From an uncultured Prevotella sp. (GTDB lineage: Bacteria; Bacteroidota; Bacteroidia; Bacteroidales; Bacteroidaceae), in contig CABUXJ010000020.1 of assembly GCA_902495455.1 (NCBI GenBank), positions 1-51,302 of the forward strand: a DNA stretch of 51,302 nucleotides, read 5' to 3'. Within the stretch, counting starts at the first letter, position 1. Every line of letters starts with the position of its first letter. The translations under genes and the position numbers were made by a program. This document shows positions 25,808 to 33,679 of this stretch, in pieces. Below the pieces are notes generated by a model. The model was not told the DNA's origin and did not search any database. It saw only the letters and a program-made list of their open reading frames with translations.

Positions 25808-26869
25808 CTAATGCTTCTTGTGGTCAAATTTAATCAGGGTGAGACCGACGGCGGTCCATATCAGCTCCCTCAGACGAACGAGCAGGGCCACGAAAATGCC
25901 GGAGCTGGCAGTCATGGCAAGGCCTTTTGCCGACATTAGGAAACCACCTTCGCGGCCTCCGAGTTGGAGCGGGAGAAAGAAAAGCATGTTGGCAAAGAGG
26001 GATGTGAAAGCGAGAATGAGTATGCACTGGAGAAAGTTGGCCTCGGGCATGATGACCAGAAGGATGAAGAATATCTCAAGAGCGGATACCATCCGGCATG
26101 CCAACTCAAGGCCGACGGCTGTGACAAAGGTGCGCGGGTTCTGATTGTGCAGTGCCGCCATCTGGCTGTCGATGCCGGCCAACTGTTCTCTGTGGCTGTC
26201 GAAGAAGTGCTGCGCCCGTCGTTTGATGAGCGGGAAGTGGCTCACCAAACTCATACATCTCACCGTTATGCCTTTCTTGTAGCCTTTAATGAAGAACCAG
26301 ATTGCCGTCACGCAGAATGCTCCGACCGCCGTAAGCAGACCTCCCATGAACATGTTGACCTCTTGCGTGAGGACGTACAGCACGATGGAGAGGAGCCAAA
26401 ACCAGAAGTGGGAGAATATGTGCGTCATGGCGTAGAGTATGACCGACGACGACGCACGTTCTGTTCCGATTTTCGGAGCGAGGGACATGATGCGGTAGGG
26501 CTCGCCTCCCATCAGTCCTCCGGGGGTGGCATAGTTGAGTGCAAAACCGCTTACCGTGATTTTGTAAAGCCACCAGTAGGACACCGTCTGACGTTTGTCG
26601 CCGTTGGCCGGGACGTCCGATGATGTCTCACGGATGTTCCCGCTATCGCCTTTTGCCGCCTTTTGGTCATCCTCCTGACTGCGTATGATGATATACCACG
26701 CCGCAGTATTGAACATATACAGGAAGAACCAAAGGACTATTACGGCCAAAAACCAATAGCCGGCACGCTGAACTCCCGCCCATACCTGAGCGAAGTCGAG
26801 CTGCGTGATCATTATCAGCAGAACGGCAATACCGAATATGAAGAATCCGTTCTGATATTTCTTTTTCAT
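25808..26869 (-). CDS. lysylphosphatidylglycerol synthase TM-like protein (UPF0104)
   Basis: 353 residues with about eight membrane helices. Blocks such as YATPGGLMGGEPYRI and the C-terminal LQLGGREGGFLMSAKGLAM belong to the flippase/synthase membrane domain family that includes the N-terminal half of MprF and YbhN. The soluble aminoacyl-transfer domain of MprF is absent. A role in lipid translocation at the inner membrane is likely but not shown. Its ATG overlaps the pdxA stop as ATGA. Confidence 0.87.
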   Translation of the reverse strand: MKKKYQNGFFIFGIAVLLIMITQLDFAQVWAGVQRAGYWFLAVIVLWFFLYMFNTAAWYIIIRSQEDDQKAAKGDSGNIRETSSDVPANGDKRQTVSYWWLYKITVSGFALNYATPGGLMGGEPYRIMSLAPKIGTERASSSVILYAMTHIFSHFWFWLLSIVLYVLTQEVNMFMGGLLTAVGAFCVTAIWFFIKGYKKGITVRCMSLVSHFPLIKRRAQHFFDSHREQLAGIDSQMAALHNQNPRTFVTAVGLELACRMVSALEIFFILLVIMPEANFLQCILILAFTSLFANMLFFLPLQLGGREGGFLMSAKGLAMTASSGIFVALLVRLRELIWTAVGLTLIKFDHKKH

Positions 26870-28080
26870 TCCTCGGTGTCCTGCTTGTTGGTCTCTGCGG
26901 CGTTGTCTGTTGTTGCGGCGTTGTTGTCAGCTGTCGGTTTCGCATGGCGTTCGTCGCGTCCGGGTTTGCCTTCGCGTCTGGCCTGGTCCTTCTGCTTGGG
27001 AATGGCAAACCTCGTCTTCTCACCCTCTTCACGCTTTTCGTGGAAAAGTTTGGGCAGAGGATTTTCCAACGGCTCGTCGTAATTGATGCGATTGCGGTAG
27101 ATGTCTATTGCCGCATAGATGGCCTGACGGAACGAGTTGGCGTCGGCGATACCCTTGCCGGCGATGTCGTAGGCCGTGCCGTGGTCCGGCGAGGTGCGCA
27201 CGATGGGCAGTCCGGCGGTGAAGTTGACACCGTCTTCGACCGCAAGAGCCTTGAACGGGGCCAAACCCTGGTCGTGATACATCGCCATCACACCGTCAAA
27301 CTTGCTGTACATGCCGCTGCCGAAGAAACCATCGGCGGGGTAGGGGCCAAACGCCTGTATGCCGGCGGCTTCCAGTTCTTCTATCGCCGGGATTATGATA
27401 TCGCGTTCTTCCGTTCCCAACACACCGTTGTCGCCGGCGTGCGGGTTGAGCGCCAGCACGGCGATGCGTGGGTTGGCGATGCGCAGGTCGCGCTTCAGAC
27501 TGGTGTGAAATATCTTTGTCTTCTCGACGACAGCCTCTTTGGTGATGGCCTTTGCCACGTCCTTGATGGGCAGGTGCGTTGTCACCAAGGCCACACGCAG
27601 GTCGCCGTTCATCAATATCATCAGCGCCTTCCGGCCTTCGCCGACGCAGTTTTCGATGTATTCGGTGTGCCCGCAGAAGTGGAATTGGTCGCTCTGGATG
27701 TTGTTCTTGTTGATGGGTGCCGTCACCAAGACGTCATACAGTCCCGAACGAAAGTCTGTCATAGCCCGGTCGAGTGCCTTCAATGCGGCCTCTCCGGCTT
27801 CGGGTGAAGGCTGTCCGACCTCGATTTTCACTTCCTCATCGAATGTCGCAAGCAGGTTGACGCGGCCCTCTTTGGCATCTTCAGCGGAGTTGATGATGCT
27901 GAAGTTGGTCTGCAGGTCGAGCATTTTTCTGTGGTAAGCGGCCGCTTTGGGCGAACCGTAGATGATGGGAGTGCAGAGTTCGAGCATCCCCGGTTCCTCA
28001 AAAGTCTTCAGGATTACTTCGTATCCGATGCCGTTGGTATCTCCGTGCGTGATGGCCACGCGAATAAGTTTATCTTCCAT
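26866..28080 (-). CDS. pdxA: 4-hydroxythreonine-4-phosphate dehydrogenase
   Basis: 404 residues. It carries THGDTNGIGYEVILKTF near the start, TAPINKNNIQ, FCGHTEYIEN, and near 315 TSPDHGTAYDIAGKGIAD, all typical of PdxA, which oxidises 4-phosphohydroxythreonine in the pyridoxal phosphate pathway using NAD. The conserved domain ends near 345; about 55 further residues are low-complexity and charged (EGKPGRDERHAKP, TADNNAATTDNAAE), which is unusual. It is coupled to the UPF0104 gene downstream. Confidence 0.95.
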   Translation of the reverse strand: MEDKLIRVAITHGDTNGIGYEVILKTFEEPGMLELCTPIIYGSPKAAAYHRKMLDLQTNFSIINSAEDAKEGRVNLLATFDEEVKIEVGQPSPEAGEAALKALDRAMTDFRSGLYDVLVTAPINKNNIQSDQFHFCGHTEYIENCVGEGRKALMILMNGDLRVALVTTHLPIKDVAKAITKEAVVEKTKIFHTSLKRDLRIANPRIAVLALNPHAGDNGVLGTEERDIIIPAIEELEAAGIQAFGPYPADGFFGSGMYSKFDGVMAMYHDQGLAPFKALAVEDGVNFTAGLPIVRTSPDHGTAYDIAGKGIADANSFRQAIYAAIDIYRNRINYDEPLENPLPKLFHEKREEGEKTRFAIPKQKDQARREGKPGRDERHAKPTADNNAATTDNAAETNKQDTEE

Positions 28081-28105
28081 AAATATATTATATTAATGTA
28101 TATAG

Positions 28106-28122
28106 TGCAGCCTTGGGCTGCA
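28106..28122 (-). terminator. short hairpin after rlmN
   Basis: A 7-bp stem (TGCAGCC/GGCTGCA) with a 3-nt loop follows the rlmN stop on minus and is succeeded by AT-rich sequence. A weak terminator or an rlmN-pdxA intergenic element. Confidence 0.4.
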
Positions 28123-28125
28123 GGA

Positions 28126-29169
28126 TTAAGTTTCTCTCATACCTTTTTTATGAGCTGTCGACAGCAATCCGCAGGCGGCGAAGATGTCCTGTCCGCGGCT
28201 GGCGCGTATGGTGGTGAAGACGCCGTGCTGCGTCAGATAGTCGCGCATGGCCTCCATCTTGCCGTCGTCCGTCGTGTGGAGGTCCACACCGGGTATGGCG
28301 TGGAAGCGGATCAGGTTCACCCGACACTCCAGTCCACTCACCAGCCGGATTATCTCCCGTGCGTGGGCCATCGTGTCGTTGAGTCCGTCGAACACGATAT
28401 ACTCGAATGATGCCCGCCGCTGGTGCGTGAAGTCATACTGCCGGAGCAGGTCGACGACATCCTTTATCGGCATCTGGCGTTCGGCTGGCATCAGACTGAG
28501 GCGCTGCTCGTGGAGCGGCGAGTGCATGCTGATGGCAATGTGGCAGTCGCTTTCGTCGAGAAAGCGTTTCAGCTTGTTCTTCACGCCGACGCTGCTGACC
28601 GTGATGCGCTTCGGGCTCCACCCGTATCCGTAGTCGGCCGTGAGCACCTCGGTGGCCCGGAGGACATTGTCGAGATTGTCCATCGGTTCGCCCTGGCCCA
28701 TGAAGACGACGTTGGTCAGCCGTTCGCGCTCAGGCAGGGAGTATATCTGGTTGAGAATGTCGGCGGCGGTGAGATTGCCCTCAAACCCCTGTTTGCCCGT
28801 CTGACAGAACAGACAGTTCATCTTGCAGCCCACCTGCGACGACACGCACAACGTGGCCCGGTCGCCGTCGGGGATAAACACCGTCTCGACAAACTTGCCT
28901 TCGGCCGTCGGAAAGAGATATTTGACTGTCCCGTCGACCGATCTCTGACAGTCGGCCGGCTCCATCGCTCCCACCGTGCACATCTCTGCGAGCCGTGCCC
29001 GATTGGCTTTCGACAGATTGGTCATCTCGTCGATAGACCTCACGTGTCCGACATATATCCACCGCGCTATCTGTCCCGCCGTAAATCCGGGCATGCCGAG
29101 ACGGCCGGTGACAGACTCTTTTATCTCGTCGACAGTCATGCCGAGAAGCACTTTCTTGCTGCTGTCCAT
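28126..29169 (-). CDS. rlmN: 23S rRNA (adenine2503-C2)-methyltransferase
   Basis: 347 residues. The radical SAM motif is C-x3-C-x2-C at Cys115, 119 and 122 (GCKMNCLFC), preceded by TLCVSSQVG. The Cys acting in the methyl transfer is Cys333 near the C-terminus (FAACGLLS). MGQGEPMDNLDNV is the second family block. RlmN methylates A2503 of 23S rRNA and A37 of some tRNAs. The promoter at 29196-29226 supports the ATG at 29169. Confidence 0.96.
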   Translation of the reverse strand: MDSSKKVLLGMTVDEIKESVTGRLGMPGFTAGQIARWIYVGHVRSIDEMTNLSKANRARLAEMCTVGAMEPADCQRSVDGTVKYLFPTAEGKFVETVFIPDGDRATLCVSSQVGCKMNCLFCQTGKQGFEGNLTAADILNQIYSLPERERLTNVVFMGQGEPMDNLDNVLRATEVLTADYGYGWSPKRITVSSVGVKNKLKRFLDESDCHIAISMHSPLHEQRLSLMPAERQMPIKDVVDLLRQYDFTHQRRASFEYIVFDGLNDTMAHAREIIRLVSGLECRVNLIRFHAIPGVDLHTTDDGKMEAMRDYLTQHGVFTTIRASRGQDIFAACGLLSTAHKKGMRET

Positions 29170-29195
29170 TGTCTTTACGAATCGTTATTAATCTG

Positions 29196-29226
29196 CAAAT
29201 TTACTGCAAATCGGGCTAAATACAAA
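29196..29226 (-). promoter_or_regulatory. Bacteroidetes-type promoter of rlmN
   Basis: On minus, TTTG (29223-29226), 19 nt, then TAAATTTG (29196-29203). It is back to back with the tcdA promoter. Confidence 0.75.
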
Positions 29227-29231
29227 ATAAA

Positions 29232-29263
29232 TTGCCTACAAACAGATAAAATGCGTACCTTTG
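29232..29263 (+). promoter_or_regulatory. Bacteroidetes-type promoter of tcdA
   Basis: TTG (29232-29234 region), 21 nt, then TACCTTTG (29256-29263). Because it covers the TTG at 29261, translation cannot begin there. Confidence 0.75.
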
Positions 29264-29356
29264 CAGACGATAAAGCCGCACTCGGCAATGTGTGGGCAAG
29301 CTCACATCGCGCTCGTCTGCATTATCGCTGCAGCTGCAAAAACAATGACAAACAAG

Positions 29357-30076
29357 ATGGATAAGGAGAAAGATATGCTTGACCGCGCGCGTCTTCTGTT
29401 GGGAGACGTGGCGATGGCGGAGATGGACCGCGTGCGTGTGATCATCTTTGGAGTGGGCGGCGTCGGGTCGTGGTGTGCCGAGAGTCTGGTGCGTTCCGGT
29501 GTGCGCCATCTGACCATAGTGGACAGTGACGTCGTCTGTGTCACAAACATCAACCGCCAGCTCATGGCAACCACCGAGACCGTGGGCCAAATCAAGGTCG
29601 ACGCCCTCAAGGCCCATCTGCTGACGGTCAATCCCGCAGCAGAGATCGACACGCGCCGTGAGGTCTTCACGGCGGCTACGGCCGACAGTTTCCGTTTGGA
29701 CGAATACGACTACATCATCGACGCCATCGACTCGCTCCGCGACAAGATGACGCTCATCGAGACCGCCTGCCGGACTCAGGCCTGCTTCTTCTCTTCGATG
29801 GGGGCGGCGCTCAAGCTGGACCCGACGCGCGTCCGTGTGGCCGAGTTCTGGCGTGTCGAGGGCTGCCCGTTGGCCCGCGCGTTGCGCCAACGGTTCAAGA
29901 AAGCGAAGACCCGTCCCGCCCGCAAGTTCATGTGTGTATATAGTGAAGAGCGGTTGGAAAACAAACTGCCGTCCGGCGACGACCACGCCAACGGCTCGCT
30001 CATGCACATCACGGCCATCTTCGGCCTGACCATCGCCGGCCTCGTCATCCGGGACATCGCCGGACAAAAGGAGTGA
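29357..30076 (+). CDS. tcdA: tRNA threonylcarbamoyladenosine dehydratase
   Basis: 239 residues from the ATG at 29357 (MDKEKDMLDRARLLLGD). Earlier in-frame codons back to 29261 lie in the promoter and leader; ATGs at 29345 and 29375 are possible. The Rossmann motif VRVIIFGVGGVGSWCAESLV, DSDVVCVTNINRQ and a GSLMHITAIFGLTIAG C-terminal block match TcdA/CsdL of the ThiF/E1-like family. It converts t6A to the cyclic ct6A form at tRNA position 37 with ATP. A partial remnant of a relative lies at 32750-32884. Confidence 0.93.
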   Translation: MDKEKDMLDRARLLLGDVAMAEMDRVRVIIFGVGGVGSWCAESLVRSGVRHLTIVDSDVVCVTNINRQLMATTETVGQIKVDALKAHLLTVNPAAEIDTRREVFTAATADSFRLDEYDYIIDAIDSLRDKMTLIETACRTQACFFSSMGAALKLDPTRVRVAEFWRVEGCPLARALRQRFKKAKTRPARKFMCVYSEERLENKLPSGDDHANGSLMHITAIFGLTIAGLVIRDIAGQKE

Positions 30077-30179
30077 GGGGACAAAAACAAAAGAGGAGCA
30101 CCGGATATCACATCTGATGCTCCCCGTCTAACCAAAATAATAAAGGGGATTCATCCCCGGGGGACGATCCCCTCACATT

Positions 30180-30209
30180 AGAAGAACTGTTTTTACGGTT
30201 CTTCTTTTT
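30180..30209 (+). terminator. intrinsic terminator downstream of tcdA
   Basis: An 8-bp stem extended by two pairs (30180-30189 with 30196-30205), a 6-nt loop, and TTTTT. A second small palindrome (GGGGATTCATCCCC) lies upstream near 30144. Confidence 0.7.
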
Positions 30210-30211
30210 CT

Positions 30212-30397
30212 TTAATCTTCTTCTTCGTCATCAAGTCCCCAGATATCAAAGCTGTGGCCTAAGCCGTGGCCTTTTGATTCCATTATGTCGGAAGAGTCAC
30301 CGGGGTCGATACCCATTCCGCCTGAAACGGCGGCCAAGAGGTTCTCTGTGTCTATTGTCTCGATCTCCACTTTCGGAGCTATATATTGCTTTTTCAT
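30212..30397 (-). CDS. small peptide with GG-leader-like N-terminus
   Basis: 61 residues. It begins MKKQYIAPKVEIETIDTE and has LLAAVSGG at about 20-27, then a Gly/Asp/Ser-rich stretch and an acidic end (GLDDEEED). Small MKK-x-Y-x-x-P peptides are numerous in Prevotella and Bacteroides and mostly uncharacterised. LLAAVSGG resembles a double-glycine leader cleavage site of peptides exported by C39 peptidase transporters, but no such transporter or modification enzyme is in the window. The start is well placed, 55 bases after the secreted-protein gene stop. Confidence 0.65.
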   Translation of the reverse strand: MKKQYIAPKVEIETIDTENLLAAVSGGMGIDPGDSSDIMESKGHGLGHSFDIWGLDDEEED

Positions 30398-30452
30398 TCG
30401 TTTTGTAGTTTTATGATAGTTATTGATAAAAATATATTGTGTTCACATCTTC

Positions 30453-32543
30453 TTATTTCACGATGAGCTTCTTGCCGTTCTTTATCAGCAGTCCCTTTGT
30501 GCCTTCAGCCACACGCTGGCCGTTAAGGTTGAACGTCGGAGCGTCATCAGCCTCCACCGTGCTCTTCACTGTCGTGATGCCGTTGGTGTCGCCACCGAAC
30601 ACGATGCTCATCGGGCGGGCGTTGCTGCCTGTGCCGAACTCGTCGCTCATGAGGATGTAAGCCTTGTTCTTGGTCAGCTTGGTGCCTGTATACTTCACGA
30701 ACTTATTGGCTTTGAGAACGAACACGTTGCCTGCGACCGGTTCATCCGTGAGCAGCGCTGCCTTGAAGTCGTTTGTCTCTATCGCAGGAGCGTCACCGCC
30801 GTATGTGAATGTCACCGTAGCACCGGCCTCGCCCTTGAGGAGCACGCCTTGACCGGCGGGAATGACCGTGCCCAGCTCAGTCAACTGGAGTACGGAGTTC
30901 GCTTCGTCCACCTTGGCCGTGTATGCCGTAGCGCCCTCGATGGTCACGGTATTGGCGTTGCTGTATGTCGAGTAGCCGCTGGCGTTGAGAGTGACAGCAG
31001 CAGGTGCGGGCTTGTTCACTGTTATTGACATGACACCTCCGTCGCCTCCTGTCTGATTAGAAATGACGGCTATCATGCACGGTGCGTTCTCATCACCGGC
31101 AATATTGATATTTGCGTTCTCGGCATATTTTGGCAATGAGGTCGGTGTAGACAGCTCTGTTCCATTGCGGTAGACCTTTATTGCTCGATTAGATGTGCTA
31201 CCGGTGGCGGTATAAAGCGTGATGTCCGTGCATGCGTCTACGAAGAAGTATAGACGGTTGTTGCCTTGTGAGATACGTTTGTTGCCCTCTTCTTCTACAC
31301 TTTTTGCAAATCTCCAACCTTTGTTTGCGTCATAACTATATCCTGTCTTTATCCAGTTTTCAGTTCCGTCGAATGTGAGCTGAAGCCCCTGATAAGGCTC
31401 GACAGCCTCGACAATTACCTCATATTCGGCAACATCTCCGCTCTCGGCTGTGACAACAATCTTGCTGCCGTCTTCGCTGACAGCGGCACTTGCTTTCTCG
31501 TGCGTTGTCTTTATCGTGCTGACGGTCGGTTTTTCTGTTCCAGCCATATAGTAGGCTCTGACTGTTTTTTCAATCTCATTTTCGTTTTCCGGATTAACTT
31601 TAACTTTGATGAAACCGTCGAATGAGTTAGAGAACACAACCTGATAAAGCTCGTTGTTTGTGCTTGCTGCAGCAACGGTGAAGTTGATCCTGTATTTCTT
31701 TTTTGTCACTCCGTCTTCTGCTGTCACTGTGATAGATACATACCCGGGAACCTGGGCTGTTTGATAAGTTGAAGCCGTTGCGTTGGCATTGCTTTTGGTG
31801 TAATTAAAGACCGGAATTTTAGTCGTTCCGTATGGGAGCTCGACGTTGTATTCGGTTATTTCAGGGTCGAAACCGGCAAGTGGGGTGCCGTCCACGGTAA
31901 TGGATTTCAGTGTGGCATCATCTTTAGCAGCCGGCTTTGTATATTCGATGATGATGAAGAAGCAAGATTGTTCTCCTGTTTGAGCGAAGTTTAATGAACC
32001 TTCTGCTGAAATGTCGAACGAGCGGACATCAAAATCTGCTGTATATACGGGTGTTTTTTTCGTGCCTGTTGTTTCTTTTATCCAGCAGTTCATGATTTCG
32101 GCAGTTTCTGCAGTGTATGTTTGCGTGCCGACAGTCTTCCAATATGAAGTGCGGCCATCTTTTCCTTTATCTTTGAGATTATAGTTCACATAACTGACAA
32201 AAGTAATTTTAGTTGCAGTTATTCCGTCAGGAAGAGTGAGAACGTTTGTTGCTCCGTTGGAAGGTTTGATTGTTTGGACATCGCTGTATTTGGTTTCATT
32301 GACAGTGGCCGATATATTGTTTCCTCCACTATAGTATTTTTTATCAGCCTTGAGTTGCAGTGTAAATCCCGTGTTTTGGGCCTCATTACCACTTAGAAGA
32401 TCATTGTACGTTTTGCCATCGCTATGAATGTCACCAGATGAACCAAGTGTCATATTAGTGAATGACAAGATTGCAGTATCTGCTTTGGTACTTATGCCCA
32501 ATCCAAAGCAGAAAAGCATCATTAAAGTAAGTAGTTTTTTCAT
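30453..32543 (-). CDS. large secreted protein with Cadherin-like beta-sandwich domain
   Basis: 696 residues. The signal peptide is MKKLLTLMMLFCFGLGISTKA. Residues about 20-200 form a carbohydrate-binding-like beta domain, and about 205-295 a cadherin-like beta-sandwich (TLKSITVDGTPLAGFDPEIT). Further beta-rich modules follow. The C-terminus ends FNLNGQRVAEGTKGLLIKNG and GKKLIVK, a tail common on Prevotella secreted proteins and similar to sorting domains; whether it is recognised by a type 9 secretion system is not known from this window. Probably extracellular or surface-bound. Function unknown. Confidence 0.85.
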   Translation of the reverse strand: MKKLLTLMMLFCFGLGISTKADTAILSFTNMTLGSSGDIHSDGKTYNDLLSGNEAQNTGFTLQLKADKKYYSGGNNISATVNETKYSDVQTIKPSNGATNVLTLPDGITATKITFVSYVNYNLKDKGKDGRTSYWKTVGTQTYTAETAEIMNCWIKETTGTKKTPVYTADFDVRSFDISAEGSLNFAQTGEQSCFFIIIEYTKPAAKDDATLKSITVDGTPLAGFDPEITEYNVELPYGTTKIPVFNYTKSNANATASTYQTAQVPGYVSITVTAEDGVTKKKYRINFTVAAASTNNELYQVVFSNSFDGFIKVKVNPENENEIEKTVRAYYMAGTEKPTVSTIKTTHEKASAAVSEDGSKIVVTAESGDVAEYEVIVEAVEPYQGLQLTFDGTENWIKTGYSYDANKGWRFAKSVEEEGNKRISQGNNRLYFFVDACTDITLYTATGSTSNRAIKVYRNGTELSTPTSLPKYAENANINIAGDENAPCMIAVISNQTGGDGGVMSITVNKPAPAAVTLNASGYSTYSNANTVTIEGATAYTAKVDEANSVLQLTELGTVIPAGQGVLLKGEAGATVTFTYGGDAPAIETNDFKAALLTDEPVAGNVFVLKANKFVKYTGTKLTKNKAYILMSDEFGTGSNARPMSIVFGGDTNGITTVKSTVEADDAPTFNLNGQRVAEGTKGLLIKNGKKLIVK

Positions 32544-32614
32544 AAGATTGATAGTTATTTAATTTGATAGTAAATAGATTCTTCTTTTGTAGTAGATTAT
32601 TATTTATCCGACGG

Positions 32615-32622
32615 CAAAGGTA
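32615..32622 (-). promoter_or_regulatory. -7 element of the secreted-protein gene
   Basis: On minus, TACCTTTG, with a T-rich stretch (complement of a 13-base CAAAA tract at 32635) instead of a clear TTTG at the usual spacing. Predicted leader about 65 bases. Confidence 0.5.
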
Positions 32623-32749
32623 GTTAATTAAAATCAAAAAAAAAAAACGAACGTGAAAAATACTGCTTTGGGACAATGTTTAACACTTTTTGGTATTCAT
32701 GAAGCTCTTTTGGGGTGAAAACGGCGGATTTCCGTTTCGTCTTCACTGA

Positions 32750-32884
32750 CATACGACAACACTGACAGACGGTTCACTCATGCACGTCACGGTCATGTGC
32801 GGACTGCTCCATGCGGGTCTTACCATACGGGATATAGCAGGGCTGTCTGTCATAAAAGCGGACAAACGTAAAGCCGGTAAGTAA
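32750..32884 (+). pseudogene. C-terminal remnant of a tcdA-like gene
   Basis: In the plus frame that ends at TAA 32882-32884, the translation reads GSLMHVTVMCGLLHAGLTIR followed by DIAGLSVIKADKRKAGK. This aligns with the end of the intact TcdA at 30076, GSLMHITAIFGLTIAGLVIR and DIAG. The frame is closed upstream by TGA at 32747-32749, and no start or other part of the gene is seen nearby. It is about 60-65% identical over the 24 shared residues, so it is either an old duplicate or a remnant of a different ThiF-family gene. Confidence 0.7.
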
Positions 32885-32989
32885 AGTAAATTCCGAGTTT
32901 TCGACCTCTCGGCAACACAACAAAATTGGTTCGATGGAGTGACGGAAACGCCGTTTTTTAACATTGATACGCTCGTTTCGCGACCGAAA

Positions 32990-33130
32990 AAATCCCGTGG
33001 CCGAGCAACGGGGCCCTCCCGGGGTCGCAACGAGCACGCCGTTGCTCGGCCGCGGGCACGCCGTCGCGATGCAACGGGGGCCCCGTTGCAACCCCGTAAG
33101 GGCCTTACGGCAAGGGGTGCGGGACGCCGG
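32990..33130 (+). repeat. partial dispersed element (core array only), copy C
   Basis: The GC-rich core is present but the conserved head and tail are not clearly recognisable. It has a 13-bp inverted repeat (32999-33011 with 33039-33051), a 21-base palindrome TGCAACGGGGGCCCCGTTGCA around 33070-33090, and CCGTAAGGGCCTTACGG near 33094-33112. The same half-words occur in the other copies. The remaining gap (33131-33529) holds no convincing gene, only short AT-rich sequence, a CCCTCCCCAAGGGGAGGG palindrome near 33343 and an isolated TACCTTTG at 33379. Confidence 0.5.
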
Positions 33131-33529
33131 AAAAGTCGTTCGTGGACCTATCTTGTTGATTGTCAAGTGATTAACGAAAACCGCGGAAAATGCGGATTTT
33201 TTGACCTCAAATGCGATTTTTTTTCATCGTCGGCTGTTTTTGAGTGACGTCTGTCAGGATAATTCCGAGTGGCGGGGTATGTAAAATTTATTCGTTTGGA
33301 GACGAGTGGCGGCCCATGCCACGAGGGTCCGGCCCCTTCCCGGCCCTCCCCAAGGGGAGGGTGCCTGCGGAATGTGTATACCTTTGTGCGCATCTTTATT
33401 TATGTGTTGCCCTGATGCGGTTGTTGTGTCGTTTCACGAATAACGCCGAAGACCGTCCATACGCAATCCTATTGTGACTTTTGCCGAAAAGAAAAAGACG
33501 GCCGCGGGGCGTATTTATTGGAAATACGC

Positions 33530-33559
33530 TTTGAAATTGCAGATTATTTATTAATTTTG
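33530..33559 (+). promoter_or_regulatory. Bacteroidetes-type promoter of the substrate-binding lipoprotein
   Basis: TTTG (33530-33533), 18 nt, TAATTTTG (33552-33559). Leader about 110 bases. Confidence 0.6.
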
Positions 33560-33679
33560 CAACGTGATAAAGGCTAATATCGCACATTAATAATCAGGAA
33601 GGGGCGGCTCGTGTGTATGACATATACGTTGGGCGCCCTTTTTCAGTTTACGTACGTACATTATATATAATATATAGAC

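Noticed and set aside
28423..29364. Long plus-strand frame (313 codons) opposite rlmN
   Set aside because: It is the antisense shadow of a well-conserved gene with intact radical SAM motifs.
32774..33247. Overlapping frames on both strands in copy C
   Set aside because: Same repeat-word translation; no consistent coding signal.
33379..33386. TACCTTTG as a promoter
   Set aside because: No -33 element at a suitable distance and no gene begins soon after; the better promoter is at 33530-33559.
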